Shown: positions 18,183 through 27,683, numbered from the stretch's first letter. The stretch: DNA of 64,000 nt from Caballeronia udeis (GCF_001544555.2 NZ_FCOK02000001.1:248001-312000); one strand, 5' to 3'. Numbers and translations: made by a program. The notes: a model not told the origin generated them from the sequence alone.

Positions 18183-18980
18183 TCATTGTGGATACCGCGT
18201 GATGTTGAGCACCGTGGCCTGTGCACCGACCGGAAAATTCGAGACCGCGTCGAACGAATCACCCTGATAGCCAATGATCTTGCCGTCAGTTTTCATGCCT
18301 GCCAGATCGATCATCACCACGCCAAGTGTCGGGATGACCTTTTCGCGCCAGACGAACAGATAAAGCTGCTCGTCGATGCGAAAAGAGTGGCACCGGTCAA
18401 GGTCTGCCAGCCCCTTCTCCGCGCCTTCCAGGCATTGCCACGCGTAGAAATGCTCGTAGCGCTCGGTCTCGCTATAGATGTAGAGATTGCGCATGCCGAT
18501 CAACTCGGCCGTCGGGGCATGCAGCGCGGTTGCATCGACCGTGGGCGCCGCAGCCACGCCGGGTGCGATCACACCGTGCCGGAAGCTTGCGTGCACAGCG
18601 GTCAATTCGTCACCACGTTCGGCCCGGGTAAACGCGTCGACGCGCGTCTCGCGCTCGCTAGGCAAGGTACCGGTGACCGACGTAGCCAGTCCGCGACGCA
18701 GGTCGAGTACGAGGCTGGTCGATGACGCGCCGCTTTCGCCGCCGGAATAATCGACGAAATAAATGCCGGCGCGCACCGAGGTTGCGCGATAGGCGTGTTC
18801 GCCGCGATTCGTGCGCAAGGTGCCGGCGGCGAGGAATTCCAGTGCAAGGGAGGAACCGTCGCTGAATTGCAGCCGCATGTCTCGGCCGGCCAGATCCGCG
18901 GTGGCGGGCAGGATGTTGCTGTCAGGCGCGAAGCCTTCGGCGAGCGCGCCGACATGGATGAAACCGGGCTGTGATGTCAT
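18183..18980 (-). CDS. moaF: MoaF family protein
   Basis: A 265-residue protein of the MoaF family: an N-terminal lipocalin-like domain (about 10-125) and a C-terminal MoaF domain (about 150-265; RNLYIYSETERYEHFYAWQCLEG and YLFVWREKVIPTLGVVMIDL). Despite the name, MoaF was first noted in the Klebsiella monoamine (tyramine) regulon, not as an established molybdopterin enzyme; its reaction is not settled. Its position between a deacetylase and an aldehyde dehydrogenase again ties the family to amine breakdown. Same strand as both neighbours (gaps of 72 and 145 bp). Confidence 0.82.
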   Translation of the reverse strand: MTSQPGFIHVGALAEGFAPDSNILPATADLAGRDMRLQFSDGSSLALEFLAAGTLRTNRGEHAYRATSVRAGIYFVDYSGGESGASSTSLVLDLRRGLATSVTGTLPSERETRVDAFTRAERGDELTAVHASFRHGVIAPGVAAAPTVDATALHAPTAELIGMRNLYIYSETERYEHFYAWQCLEGAEKGLADLDRCHSFRIDEQLYLFVWREKVIPTLGVVMIDLAGMKTDGKIIGYQGDSFDAVSNFPVGAQATVLNITRYPQ

Positions 18981-19052
18981 GGCAATAGAACTCCTTGAGA
19001 GTTGAACAGTTGAACGAATGGGGCTTCGACGGACAAACGCTTGCCGCGAAAA

Positions 19053-20183
19053 TCACCGTGAAAATCCAGCCGCCAATTCATCGATTAGCTGACGCTGGAA
19101 CTGCACGAACCGTTCGCCCGGTTGCTGCGCGATAGCAAGATCGAGCATTGGATCGATTACGTCAGTACCCACGCCCGCAAGCGTCTCGACAATCGCGTGG
19201 CCGCAAAACGGCACATACGCTTCCGAATATCCGCCTTCGTGAACGATGGCGAGGCGCCCGTCGCAATGCCGGTCCGCGGCGTCGAGCATGAGGCGCGTCA
19301 TGGCGCGGTAGCTTTCGGTGTGCAGCAGCATCCGCGCAAGCGGATCGACGGCGCTCGCATCCAGCCCGCTCGCTACCACGATCAGTTCGGGCCGGAACCT
19401 GTCGAGCGCGGGAATCACAATGCGCTCCATGGCGTACAGATACGCGTCGTGCCCGCCGCCCGGCAGCAGCGGAATGTTGATGTTCACGCCGAGCCCCGCG
19501 CCTTCGCCGCGCTCCTCGGCACCGCTATAACCCGGTGGAAAACATCGGTCCTGATGAAGGGAGACGGTCAGCGTGTTGGGGTCGTCGTAATAGATCGACT
19601 GCGTCCCGTTGCCGTGGTGGACATCCCAGTCGATCACCGCGACACGCTGCACCTGATGCTTCGCGCGCGCCGCCTCAATAGCGACCGGAATGTTGGCAAG
19701 CAGGCAGAATCCCATCGGCTTGTCGCGCAGGCAGTGGTGGCCTGGCGGCCGGGACAGCGAAAACGCGTTGCCCGAGCGGCGCCCAAGCACGCGATCGATG
19801 GCACCAATGGCCAGACCGGCCGATAACGCCGCGATCTCGTAACTGCCTTTGCCGAACGGTGCAAGGTCGCCGGGGTCGCCGAGATCACCGCCCGTTGTGT
19901 CGCTCAGGGCCTTGAAGCGGCTGAGGTACTCACGCGGATGAATACGCATGAGTTCGTCATCGGTTGCAATGGGAGCGCTGCACATGTCGAGCTGGCCGCC
20001 CAGGCCTGACATCTGGATCAATGAGAGAAGGCGTCGTTTCGAGTCGGGAGATTCGGCGTAGCCACCGCTCGAAGGAGGCTGAACCCAGCCGCCAACGGGG
20101 AAAAATAAAGCGTGGGCGCCGCTGGTGTGCCAGAACGTCCGTTCATCGGTGAAAAAAGCGGTGTGGGTCATCGTGTTGGTCAT
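19053..20183 (-). CDS. Histone-deacetylase-fold amidohydrolase (class II-like)
   Basis: Zinc-dependent deacetylase of the arginase/deacetylase fold, 376 residues from the ATG at 20181-20183. The frame upstream of this ATG overlaps the MFS gene and is not HDAC-like. Active-site features: His149-His150 (RPPGHHCLRDKPMGFC), Asp187 and His189 (IDWDVHHGNGTQ), a third metal Asp in ASGLDASAVDP, and the transition-state Tyr in HEGGYSE. Bacterial members remove acetyl groups from small amines such as acetylpolyamines; the substrate here is unknown. It is 52 bp after the MFS carrier and before moaF, suggesting deacetylation of an imported N-acyl amine. Confidence 0.9.
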   Translation of the reverse strand: MTNTMTHTAFFTDERTFWHTSGAHALFFPVGGWVQPPSSGGYAESPDSKRRLLSLIQMSGLGGQLDMCSAPIATDDELMRIHPREYLSRFKALSDTTGGDLGDPGDLAPFGKGSYEIAALSAGLAIGAIDRVLGRRSGNAFSLSRPPGHHCLRDKPMGFCLLANIPVAIEAARAKHQVQRVAVIDWDVHHGNGTQSIYYDDPNTLTVSLHQDRCFPPGYSGAEERGEGAGLGVNINIPLLPGGGHDAYLYAMERIVIPALDRFRPELIVVASGLDASAVDPLARMLLHTESYRAMTRLMLDAADRHCDGRLAIVHEGGYSEAYVPFCGHAIVETLAGVGTDVIDPMLDLAIAQQPGERFVQFQRQLIDELAAGFSR

Positions 20184-20235
20184 CGGGTAACTCGTTTGGA
20201 AAGGGTTCGGTTCAAGGGCAGGCGAGAACCGTGCT

Positions 20236-21432
20236 TCAGCTTCGCTCGACGCGAAGCAGGCAGACGAGTGAAAGCGTGCAAATTGCCGCCGCCCCGGCGA
20301 ACAGCGCGTGGAGGCTGGCGCCTGCGTCAAGCAGGACACCTGCTATCAGCGGGCCCATAGCGAGACCCGCACCGATCACAAAGTTGAGCGAAGCGATCAG
20401 GCGCCCGGAGTGGTCCTTGTTCGCGGCTGCCGCGAGAATGAACGGCAGCACGAAAGTCCAGGCGAACTTGAAGGCGAAGATCGCCGTCATGTAAGCCCCG
20501 ACGCCCGAATGGACGGAGAGTCCGGCCAACGCGGCGAAGAGCAATCCGTACCCCGCGACGAGCATCACGCGGCGGGCAAGGCGGCCGCCGATCAGCGAGG
20601 CCACGCCCGCGCCGGCAATGCCCATCACGCTGGCGATCGCGAGCACGCTGCCGCTGCGGCTCGCATCGAGTCCCGCAAGCGAGGCGGCCTCGCTCGCAAA
20701 AGTCCAGACGCCGCCAATGGCAAGGTAGAACGCCAGGACGCCGGCAACGGCGAACGCTGCGCTGGCTGCGCCGGAGGTGTTGCCAGCTGTCGCGCGGACC
20801 GTGTGCTCGTTGTGTGGGTCGCGCTGAAGCCGCTTGCCGCCAAGTGCGGGATCAAAGCCGCGAGTGAGCGGAGCGGCGCAAACCGCCAGCAGCGCGAGCG
20901 TGACGTAAAGCGCACGCAAGCCGAACGCATTGAAGAGATGCGGCAGCAAGAGCAGGCCGAGCGCGCCCGCCACCAGTTGTCCCACGACCCACAAACCATA
21001 GACCCGGTCGCGGTCGCCGCTCGTCGCGGCGCTCGTCATGCAAAGCACCATGAGCGTTCCGCCACCGAGCGCCGTGACGGCCCGCAGCGCCAGCAACGCG
21101 ACGAAACCTGGCATCACGAGCGCGGTGATCAGGTTACCGACGCAAAATACGGCCGTCGCACATGCCGCCACGCGGCGAGCATCGACGCGGCCGAGCCATA
21201 AGTACGAGGGCGCGGTGGCCAGGCTGAATGCGCCGAGTTCGACAAAAAAGTACGTGCCGATCTGCGATGCGCTCAAGCCCATCGGTCCGCCGAGTTGCGC
21301 GGCGACCGCCGGTGCGACCAGCAGGAGTAACGGTGCTATCGCGGAGAAAACGACGAGGGAGACAAGCGTCGACCGGGTGAACCCGCGTGCGGGACCCGCG
21401 CTGAGCCCGACGGGGGCCAGATAAGTTTTCAT
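20236..21432 (-). CDS. MFS transporter of unknown substrate
   Basis: A 398-residue inner-membrane carrier with about 12 hydrophobic segments and a short loop 2-3 (YLWLGRVDARR) of MFS type. It starts 12 bp after the porin stop, so the two are almost certainly co-transcribed. I do not recognise a specific subfamily. Context (porin, deacetylase, aldehyde dehydrogenase) suggests uptake of the compound processed by the cluster, but export cannot be excluded. Confidence 0.85.
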   Translation of the reverse strand: MKTYLAPVGLSAGPARGFTRSTLVSLVVFSAIAPLLLLVAPAVAAQLGGPMGLSASQIGTYFFVELGAFSLATAPSYLWLGRVDARRVAACATAVFCVGNLITALVMPGFVALLALRAVTALGGGTLMVLCMTSAATSGDRDRVYGLWVVGQLVAGALGLLLLPHLFNAFGLRALYVTLALLAVCAAPLTRGFDPALGGKRLQRDPHNEHTVRATAGNTSGAASAAFAVAGVLAFYLAIGGVWTFASEAASLAGLDASRSGSVLAIASVMGIAGAGVASLIGGRLARRVMLVAGYGLLFAALAGLSVHSGVGAYMTAIFAFKFAWTFVLPFILAAAANKDHSGRLIASLNFVIGAGLAMGPLIAGVLLDAGASLHALFAGAAAICTLSLVCLLRVERS

Positions 21433-21444
21433 AAGTAGCGGGTC

Positions 21445-22494
21445 TCAGAAGAGGTGGTACATGCCGACCATCGCGCCGAGCTGCGATGCGCCGTCGAGTG
21501 GAGCCGGGTCGTATTCGTAGACCGTCTGCGAGCTATGCCCGCTGTTACGCGCAAAGCCGAGGTTGGCGTAGACGACTGAACGCTTGGAAAGGTTGTAGGT
21601 GCTGCTTGCGATAAAGAGCGTTGGATGGCCGATGCTTGGCGTGTTTGAAAACGTCTGATAGACGCCACCTGCAAAACCGAGAGCCGGGGCGGCCTGATAA
21701 CGAACGCCGGCCCAGCCAACCGTCCTGGCAGGCGCCAGCGAGCCGGTGAGCCGTTCGACGCCGCCATACAACGTGAGGGGATCGATACTTAAGCGCGCGG
21801 CGAGCGTCCCGACCGTCAACTGCTGGCCGGAGGCATCGGTCGCTCCCGCAACCTCGCCTTGCCGACGATGCAAAACCGCGCTCGCGCCCAAGACCTTGCT
21901 CGCATATTCACCGCCGATCTCCAACACCCGGCCGCTACGTGAGTTGCCGGCGACACCACCCGTTGCCGCCAGTGCTTCCGCGTTGAAGCCACCAAATTCG
22001 CGGGTCTTGTACTTGAATGCGTTGTCGATGAAATTCGACATCATTGGCATGAGTACGCCCTGGCCGCCATACGCCGCGTATTGCAGCGGGTCATAGAGAA
22101 CGGTCTTGTCGAACAGCACGCTGAACTGACGGCCGATGGTCACGCTGCCGAAGTGACCCGTGAGGCCAACATACGCACCGCGGAAGAACGCAAGCCCGGG
22201 CACTGTCGGCGTCCCGTCGTTGAGGTTCAGGCCTTGCTCGAGCTTGAAGAGGGCCTGCAGGCCACCACCCAACTCCTCCGTGCCGGTCACCCCGATCTGA
22301 GACGGCAGGACTCCATAGTTTTGCAGGCCCACCGACGCATGCTGTCCATCGGCACGGGTCAGATACTGCACGCCTGCGTCGAGTATTCCGTACATCGTCA
22401 CGCTCGATTGCGCCGATGCCGCGCGTGGCGCGAGAACCTGCGACGCGAGCAGACAGCAATACGCGGCATGAAGCCTCCGATAGTTCCGTTTCAT
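21445..22494 (-). CDS. Gram-negative general porin (OmpC-like, beta-proteobacterial)
   Basis: A 349-residue outer-membrane beta-barrel with a signal peptide (residues 1-28, cleavage after AASA). Typical features are SSVTMYGILDAGVQY at the mature N-terminus, GSVTIGRQFS in the barrel, and a C-terminal Phe (GAMVGMYHLF) for BAM recognition. First gene of the porin-MFS-deacetylase-moaF-aldehyde dehydrogenase run, divergent from a LuxR-type regulator. Porins at the head of catabolic operons usually give a specific outer-membrane route for the substrate. Confidence 0.93.
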   Translation of the reverse strand: MKRNYRRLHAAYCCLLASQVLAPRAASAQSSVTMYGILDAGVQYLTRADGQHASVGLQNYGVLPSQIGVTGTEELGGGLQALFKLEQGLNLNDGTPTVPGLAFFRGAYVGLTGHFGSVTIGRQFSVLFDKTVLYDPLQYAAYGGQGVLMPMMSNFIDNAFKYKTREFGGFNAEALAATGGVAGNSRSGRVLEIGGEYASKVLGASAVLHRRQGEVAGATDASGQQLTVGTLAARLSIDPLTLYGGVERLTGSLAPARTVGWAGVRYQAAPALGFAGGVYQTFSNTPSIGHPTLFIASSTYNLSKRSVVYANLGFARNSGHSSQTVYEYDPAPLDGASQLGAMVGMYHLF

Positions 22495-22835
22495 TAGTCA
22501 GGCTCCAAAGGTGTTGCTGTGGATGTGCCGCAGAAACAGTGTCTGCATCCCGATGAGCGTTGAACAGTCGTCCAGATGGACGATGCGGGAAACCCTTGGA
22601 TAGCCATCGAAGCCGGACCTGGCGGCATTGCCGGATGAAGCGATGGCACGAGACATTCTGGTGCGTCTCGCAGAGGATGCGCACACCCCTCAAATGGAGG
22701 GGACTGGCTCGATTTATACGTAGGACTATTTAAATAGTCCGGGTATGATTTATCTTGATCAGGCGAAACGGCTCAACGAGCATCCCTGGCCCGTGCGAGG
22801 AGCAGAGCGTCACATTTATCGTTGACCCTGGCGGA
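22495..22835. promoter_or_regulatory. Divergent control region between porin operon and LuxR regulator
   Basis: This 341-bp region carries a perfect 18-bp palindrome at 22723-22740, a -10-like TATGAT just to its right (22745-22750 region, toward the regulator) and a TATAAA on the minus strand just to its left (toward the porin). A second hairpin, CCCCTC-AAATG-GAGGGG, is at 22686-22702. Confidence 0.7.
22723..22740. promoter_or_regulatory. Perfect 18-bp palindrome, candidate LuxR-type operator
   Basis: GGACTATTTAAATAGTCC is identical to its own reverse complement. Its size matches dimeric LuxR-family sites, and it is placed between two outward-facing promoters. Confidence 0.75.
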
Positions 22836-23939
22836 ATGGCTGTACAGATCGAGGACGTGCCGGATGCCATATCGCTCGACCATCGCACGGCCCCGTCCGG
22901 GCGTGCACGCCGCCTGGATTTCGAAGGGGCCTTCGCCCGCAACGGCACGTCGTCGCGGGACCTGAGCGTCCTGTTGCTGGAGCTCTATGCGCTCGCCGGC
23001 CGCAGCGGCATCGGTGAATTTGAGAAAGGTTTTTTCGGGCTGCTCGCCGAGCAATTGCCCTTCGATGCCGGCTGGACTGGCGTGGCGACCCATGCGCTCA
23101 GCGGCCCCGTGATGCACAACAGTTTCATGGTCGCGCTAAACGAAGACTTTTTCGCCGGCTGGACCGGCATTCGCGATTGCGATCCGCTCGCACAACGCAT
23201 GTCGGGCCGCTACGGAGAAGCCATGTCGATTTCCATCGTCGACCCTGGCATTGCTCCGCGCTTTCGCGACTGGGCCATCAAACACGGCCTCGCGCAGTTG
23301 ATGTGCGTCTTTACGCTCGACCATCGGTTCGGCCTGACCACTTTTCTCTCGGTGTATCGGCGAGCATTGGACAAGCCGTTCACGAAAGAAGATGCCCGCA
23401 GGATCGAAGACGTGATTCCGCATCTCGCTGCGGCGCTCACGATCAACCGCTCGTTCCAACTCACGCGCGAACGTGCGGACGGCGCGAGCGTACCGGGACG
23501 CGCGCTGTGTGATCGATTCGGAACCGTGCATCAGGGGGATGCTGGATTTTTCGCCATTCTGCGCAGCGAATGGCCGGATTGCGAAGATGGCTGGCTGCCG
23601 CACGCGTTGGTGCGTCATCTGCGCAACGATGCGCGGCGTGCCTATGCGGGGAAGTCGATAGTAATCCGTTGCGTGCCCGTAGCCGGGTTGTTTCAGCTCG
23701 ACGCGCAGCCTCGCTCGCCGCTCGATCGTCTGAGTCCGCGCGAGCTGATCGCTATCCGGCTCTTTGGCGAAGGGCTGTCGCACAAGGAGGTTGCGCAGCG
23801 CATGGCAATCGCGCCGACAACCGTGCGCCACTACTTGCGCTGCGCTTATAAAAAGCTGGAAATGCACAACAAGAGCCAGATTCAGCGGTTGCTTGGCCTT
23901 GGCGTGCGCGGCAACGTCCCATTGAGTGGAGATGATTGA
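22836..23939 (+). CDS. LuxR-family transcriptional regulator
   Basis: A 367-residue regulator with an N-terminal sensory region (about 40-240, GAF/autoinducer-like but not recognisable as LuxI-type AHL binding) and a C-terminal GerE/LuxR helix-turn-helix (SPRELIAIRLFGEGLSHKEV, then APTTVRHYLRCAYKKLEMHN). The start is uncertain: I use the first ATG (22836), although its RBS is poor; an in-frame TTG at 22755 would add 27 residues. Divergent from the porin operon with the 18-bp palindrome between them, so it most likely controls that operon and itself. Confidence 0.85.
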   Translation: MAVQIEDVPDAISLDHRTAPSGRARRLDFEGAFARNGTSSRDLSVLLLELYALAGRSGIGEFEKGFFGLLAEQLPFDAGWTGVATHALSGPVMHNSFMVALNEDFFAGWTGIRDCDPLAQRMSGRYGEAMSISIVDPGIAPRFRDWAIKHGLAQLMCVFTLDHRFGLTTFLSVYRRALDKPFTKEDARRIEDVIPHLAAALTINRSFQLTRERADGASVPGRALCDRFGTVHQGDAGFFAILRSEWPDCEDGWLPHALVRHLRNDARRAYAGKSIVIRCVPVAGLFQLDAQPRSPLDRLSPRELIAIRLFGEGLSHKEVAQRMAIAPTTVRHYLRCAYKKLEMHNKSQIQRLLGLGVRGNVPLSGDD

Positions 23940-24047
23940 GTCGTGGGGCGCGCGCTGTACTTGCGTGCGTGTGGCACGAAATCGAGCACTGGTTTCTCGC
24001 CCCTGCAGCTTGACGATTGCGCCGCGCCCATCGCGGCTCCGCGTTCT

Positions 24048-25070
24048 TCAGCGCTCCGCGCCAAATCCGCCGAAGAACGCGCGCGCATTCACCTCCAGCG
24101 TATCAATGTGATATCCGCCCTCCTGCACGATCAGCGTCGGCAATTTGAGCGCGCCGATCCGAGCGCCGAGCTTGCGGAAACCCTCGGTGGTCACCGCGAC
24201 CATCGACTGGGGATCGTCCTTATATATGTCGAAGCCGAGCGCGAGCACCAGCACGTCCGGCTGGAAGCGCTCGAGCACGCGCGCGGCGGTATCGAGACGA
24301 TCGAAGAACACGTCCTCCGGCGAACCATGCGGCATCGGCAAATTCACGTTATAACCGTCGCCGGCCGCGTGGCCGCGCTCGTCGTCGAAGCCGGCAACGA
24401 CCGGATAGAAGTTCGTCGGGTCGCCGTGAATGGAGACATACAGCACGTCGCTGCGGTCGTAGAAGATTTCCTGCACGCCCTGGCCGTGGTGCATGTCGGT
24501 ATCGAGGATAGCTACGCGGCCGACCTTCGCACGCAGCGCCTGCGCCGCGATTGCCGCGTTGTTCAGGTAGCAGAAACCGCCAGCCGCTTCAGCCCGCGCA
24601 TGGTGCCCCGGCGGCCGGCACAATGCATACGCCTCACGCGCACCGTCAAGAATGGCGTTTGCCCCCGCCAGCGCGCTTTGCGCCGACCAGTACGCGGATT
24701 CGTACGTATCAGGGCCGACCGGGCAACTGCCGTCGGCGAGATAACGCGCTGCTTGCCCGAGCACTCCACGCAGCGGATTGTTCTCGCGGATATACACATT
24801 CGACATCACTTCGTCGCCCCATTCACCGGGCGCCTTTTTCCACTCACGATGCGCCTCCTCAAGGAAGCGCAAGTAGTTCATGCCGTGCACGGCGGCGAGC
24901 GGCGCCGCGCCAAAGTCGGCAGGTTCACGGACATCGAAACCCAGGGCCTTCGACGCCTCGACCAGCCGCAACGCGCGCTCCGGAATCTCCTGCGGCGTGC
25001 GCATCTGGCCACGCGAAAAATACGTGCGCGGATGGTGCTTGAGTTGCAAAGGATGGAAGTAAGTCAGCAT
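24048..25070 (-). CDS. Acetylpolyamine amidohydrolase-like deacetylase (HDAC fold)
   Basis: A 340-residue zinc amidohydrolase, the usual length for bacterial acetylpolyamine amidohydrolases. His156-His157 (RPPGHHARAEAAGGFCY), Asp192 and His194 (LDTDMHHGQGVQ), Asp281 (LALGFDIYKDDP) and Tyr320 (QEGGYH) line up well with the known active-site order. It removes acetyl from acetylputrescine, acetylcadaverine or acetylspermidine in characterised relatives; exact specificity here is inferred. The ATG at 25068-25070 is preceded by AAGGACCCGACA. It follows the M20 hydrolase gene by 13 bp and is part of a transporter-hydrolase-deacetylase operon. Confidence 0.9.
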   Translation of the reverse strand: MLTYFHPLQLKHHPRTYFSRGQMRTPQEIPERALRLVEASKALGFDVREPADFGAAPLAAVHGMNYLRFLEEAHREWKKAPGEWGDEVMSNVYIRENNPLRGVLGQAARYLADGSCPVGPDTYESAYWSAQSALAGANAILDGAREAYALCRPPGHHARAEAAGGFCYLNNAAIAAQALRAKVGRVAILDTDMHHGQGVQEIFYDRSDVLYVSIHGDPTNFYPVVAGFDDERGHAAGDGYNVNLPMPHGSPEDVFFDRLDTAARVLERFQPDVLVLALGFDIYKDDPQSMVAVTTEGFRKLGARIGALKLPTLIVQEGGYHIDTLEVNARAFFGGFGAER

Positions 25071-25083
25071 TGTCGGGTCCTTG

Positions 25084-26328
25084 TTACACGCTGATCGTCG
25101 CGCCAATCACCGCACGCGCCAGCACCGCATTGATCAAAACGTTCGCACCGCAGGTAACGTCTTCGGAAAGCGCATCCTCCGCTTCGTTGTGCGACAGCCC
25201 ATCCACGCAGGGGATGAAAACCATGGCCGTGGGCACATGCCGCGCGAGGTGGATGGCGTCATGCCCCGCGCCGCTGACAATGCGCTCGTACGCGTAGCCG
25301 AAGCCTTTCGTGGCTTCTTCGACGAGATCGACGCACGCGGAATCAAACGGCGTCGCGGGGCTTTTCCAGTACGTTGCGATCTCGGCCTCAAGCCCTCGAT
25401 CCGCAGCGATCCTGCCGAAGGCCGCGCGCACTTCGTTTTCCATCGCGTCGATTTGCGTATCGTCGGGATGACGCAAATCGACGGTGAACGCAACGCGCCC
25501 CGCAATGGTGTTACGCGATGAATTCGGCACGTCCACCTGGCCGATCGTGACCAGGCCGAGCGGCGTGAAACGTTGCGCGATAGCTTCAAGTTCAAGCGCC
25601 ATCGCCGCACTCGCAAACAACGCGTCCTTCCGATACGGCATCGGCGTCGTGCCGGCGTGCGCGGCAACACCGGTGACTTCGACATCGAGCCAGCGGATCG
25701 CCTGCCCGCCCGTGACTACGCCGATAGGATTGCCGTGACTCTCCAGAATCGGCCCTTGTTCGATATGCGCTTCGAAATACGAATCGACGTGTTGCACGCC
25801 GGGTCCGCGTGTTCCCGCACAACCGATTTCGTTCAACGCCTCGCGCAACGTCACGCCTTCAGCGTCCTTGGTCTGCAGCGCAGTGTCCAGCGGCGTCGCG
25901 CCGACAAACACCGCCGAGCCGAGCATGGCCGGCGTGAAACGCGCGCCCTCTTCGTTCGTCCACGAGACGATCTCGATGGCCTTCTCGGTCACCACATCGT
26001 GATCGTTCAACGTGCGCACCACTTCCAGCGCGGCCAGAACACCGTAGACGCCATCGAAGCGACCGCCTTCCGGTTGTGTATCCAGATGACTGCCGATCAG
26101 CACGGATTTCGCCTTCAAGTCCGTTCCTTCGCGACGCGCGAACAAGTTGCCCACTTCATCGGTACGCACCGTCATTCCCGCTTCGCTGCACCACGTGGCG
26201 AACAACTCGCGCCCGCGCCGGTCTTCTTCCGTCAATGCAAGGCGACGCACGCCGCCCTTCGGAGTCGCGCCGATTTTCGCCATCTCCATCAGGGTCGCCC
26301 ACAAACGCGGACCGTCGATTTTCAACAT
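25084..26328 (-). CDS. M20-family amidase/carbamoylase (hydantoinase-carbamoylase type)
   Basis: A 414-residue binuclear metal hydrolase that cleaves N-carbamoyl amino acids, ureidoglycolate/allantoate-like compounds or related amides. Metal ligands are visible: His81 (GSHLDTQPEGG), Asp92 (RFDGVYG), the catalytic Glu pair in SWTNEEGARF, His in EAHIEQGPILE and the C-terminal His in DGLSHNEAE. The ATG at 26326-26328 follows GGAGGATACCGAATC, a good RBS. It sits between the MHS permease (19 bp upstream) and the acetylpolyamine-type deacetylase. Allantoate amidohydrolase and beta-ureidopropionase are the main alternatives. Confidence 0.88.
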   Translation of the reverse strand: MLKIDGPRLWATLMEMAKIGATPKGGVRRLALTEEDRRGRELFATWCSEAGMTVRTDEVGNLFARREGTDLKAKSVLIGSHLDTQPEGGRFDGVYGVLAALEVVRTLNDHDVVTEKAIEIVSWTNEEGARFTPAMLGSAVFVGATPLDTALQTKDAEGVTLREALNEIGCAGTRGPGVQHVDSYFEAHIEQGPILESHGNPIGVVTGGQAIRWLDVEVTGVAAHAGTTPMPYRKDALFASAAMALELEAIAQRFTPLGLVTIGQVDVPNSSRNTIAGRVAFTVDLRHPDDTQIDAMENEVRAAFGRIAADRGLEAEIATYWKSPATPFDSACVDLVEEATKGFGYAYERIVSGAGHDAIHLARHVPTAMVFIPCVDGLSHNEAEDALSEDVTCGANVLINAVLARAVIGATISV

Positions 26329-26347
26329 GATTCGGTATCCTCCAGAT

Positions 26348-27658
26348 TCAGCGGGTCGCCAGTGCTTCCGGAGCATCGGCACGGCGATGTTTCAGCGCAT
26401 CGAGTGCAACGATGGACAGCAGTGAAATCCCGGCGAGACACGTATAAAACACCGCGAGCGGCCACCATTGCCCGGTGAATTTATGTGCAAGCCAGGTGCC
26501 CACGAGCGGCGTCAAACCGCCCGCAATCGCGCCGCAGGCCTGATACGAAATCGAGATTGCCGAGTACCGCACGCGCACCGGGAACACACCGCTGACAAAA
26601 CCCGCGATCACCGAATAGAAGCTCGCCATGCAGACCACCGCAATCGCGATGCCGATAATCATCGACACCATGTTGCCGCTCTGTACGAGGATGAACATGG
26701 GATACGGCGAGATCATCGCGCACAGGGCCGTGAGCTTCAGGAAGCGCGCACCGCCGATCTTTTCGGCCAGCCACGCGGCGAGCGGCTGCGTGAGAAACTG
26801 GATGATTGCAACCGCAAACAGGCAATCGAGGATCAGCGATTTCGTCACGCCCACATATTGCGTGGTGTACGAAATCATGAAGGTATTGGTGAAATACACG
26901 CCGGCAATGCCGATCGTATTCGCGCCAATGCAGAACGCAACCAGCGCGCCCGATGAGCGGAACACTTCGGCAATCGGCAATTCAACCGTGCGTTTGGACA
27001 ACTTCTCGCGCTCGAATTCCGGCGACTCGTTCACGCCCATTCGAATGCAAATGCCGACCACGAGCAACACCGCGCTTATCAGGAACGGCAGACGCCAGCC
27101 CCACGTTATGAACTCCTCATGCGGCATGGAGGTCACCGCGCGGAACGCGATCAGCGAAAGGATCAGTCCGGCCGGGCTGCCCAATTGCGCGAACGACGCG
27201 AAGAACGTCCGCCGTCCCTTGGGTGCATGTTCGGCGGCCATCAACACGGCCCCGCCCCATTCGCCGCCGACCGCGATGCCCTGCACCACGCGCAGCAGCA
27301 CGAGCAAGACCGGCGCGAGCACACCGACCTTCGCATAAGCCGGCAGCAAACCGACGCATACCGTCGCCACGCCCATCATCATCAGCGTGGTCATCAGCGC
27401 TTTCTTGCGGCCGATCTTGTCGCCAAGGTGCCCGAAGATCACACCGCCCAAGGGCCGTGCGAAGAAACCAACGGCAAAGGTGGCGAACGACGCCATGGTG
27501 CTGATGAACGGATCGTGCGACGGGAAATACAGCTCGCCGAACACCAGCGCGGCGGCAGTGGCGTAGATGTAGAAGTCGTACCACTCGATCATCGTGCCGA
27601 TAAAAGCGGCGGTCGCCGCGCGCACGGGCTGGCGGGTTGAAATGGGTGCTGGGGTCAC
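26348..27658 (-). CDS. MHS-family (metabolite:H+ symporter) MFS transporter
   Basis: A 436-residue inner-membrane symporter. It opens with AAFIGTMIEWYDFYIYATAAAL, the hallmark of MHS carriers (ProP, KgtP, ShiA), and has the loop 2-3 signature GHLGDKIGRKKAL. I choose the GTG at 27656-27658 because CAGGAG lies 5 bases upstream; the longer frame starts inside a tandem repeat. First gene of the operon with the M20 hydrolase and deacetylase, divergent from a LysR regulator. It probably imports the substrate of those hydrolases. Confidence 0.88.
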   Translation of the reverse strand: MTPAPISTRQPVRAATAAFIGTMIEWYDFYIYATAAALVFGELYFPSHDPFISTMASFATFAVGFFARPLGGVIFGHLGDKIGRKKALMTTLMMMGVATVCVGLLPAYAKVGVLAPVLLVLLRVVQGIAVGGEWGGAVLMAAEHAPKGRRTFFASFAQLGSPAGLILSLIAFRAVTSMPHEEFITWGWRLPFLISAVLLVVGICIRMGVNESPEFEREKLSKRTVELPIAEVFRSSGALVAFCIGANTIGIAGVYFTNTFMISYTTQYVGVTKSLILDCLFAVAIIQFLTQPLAAWLAEKIGGARFLKLTALCAMISPYPMFILVQSGNMVSMIIGIAIAVVCMASFYSVIAGFVSGVFPVRVRYSAISISYQACGAIAGGLTPLVGTWLAHKFTGQWWPLAVFYTCLAGISLLSIVALDALKHRRADAPEALATR

Positions 27659-27683
27659 GGTGGCTCCTGAAGCGCTGCGGATA

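Noticed and set aside
22745-22835. TTG start at 22755 for the LuxR regulator
   Set aside because: No RBS and no conserved-looking residues in the added 27 codons; kept only as an alternative.
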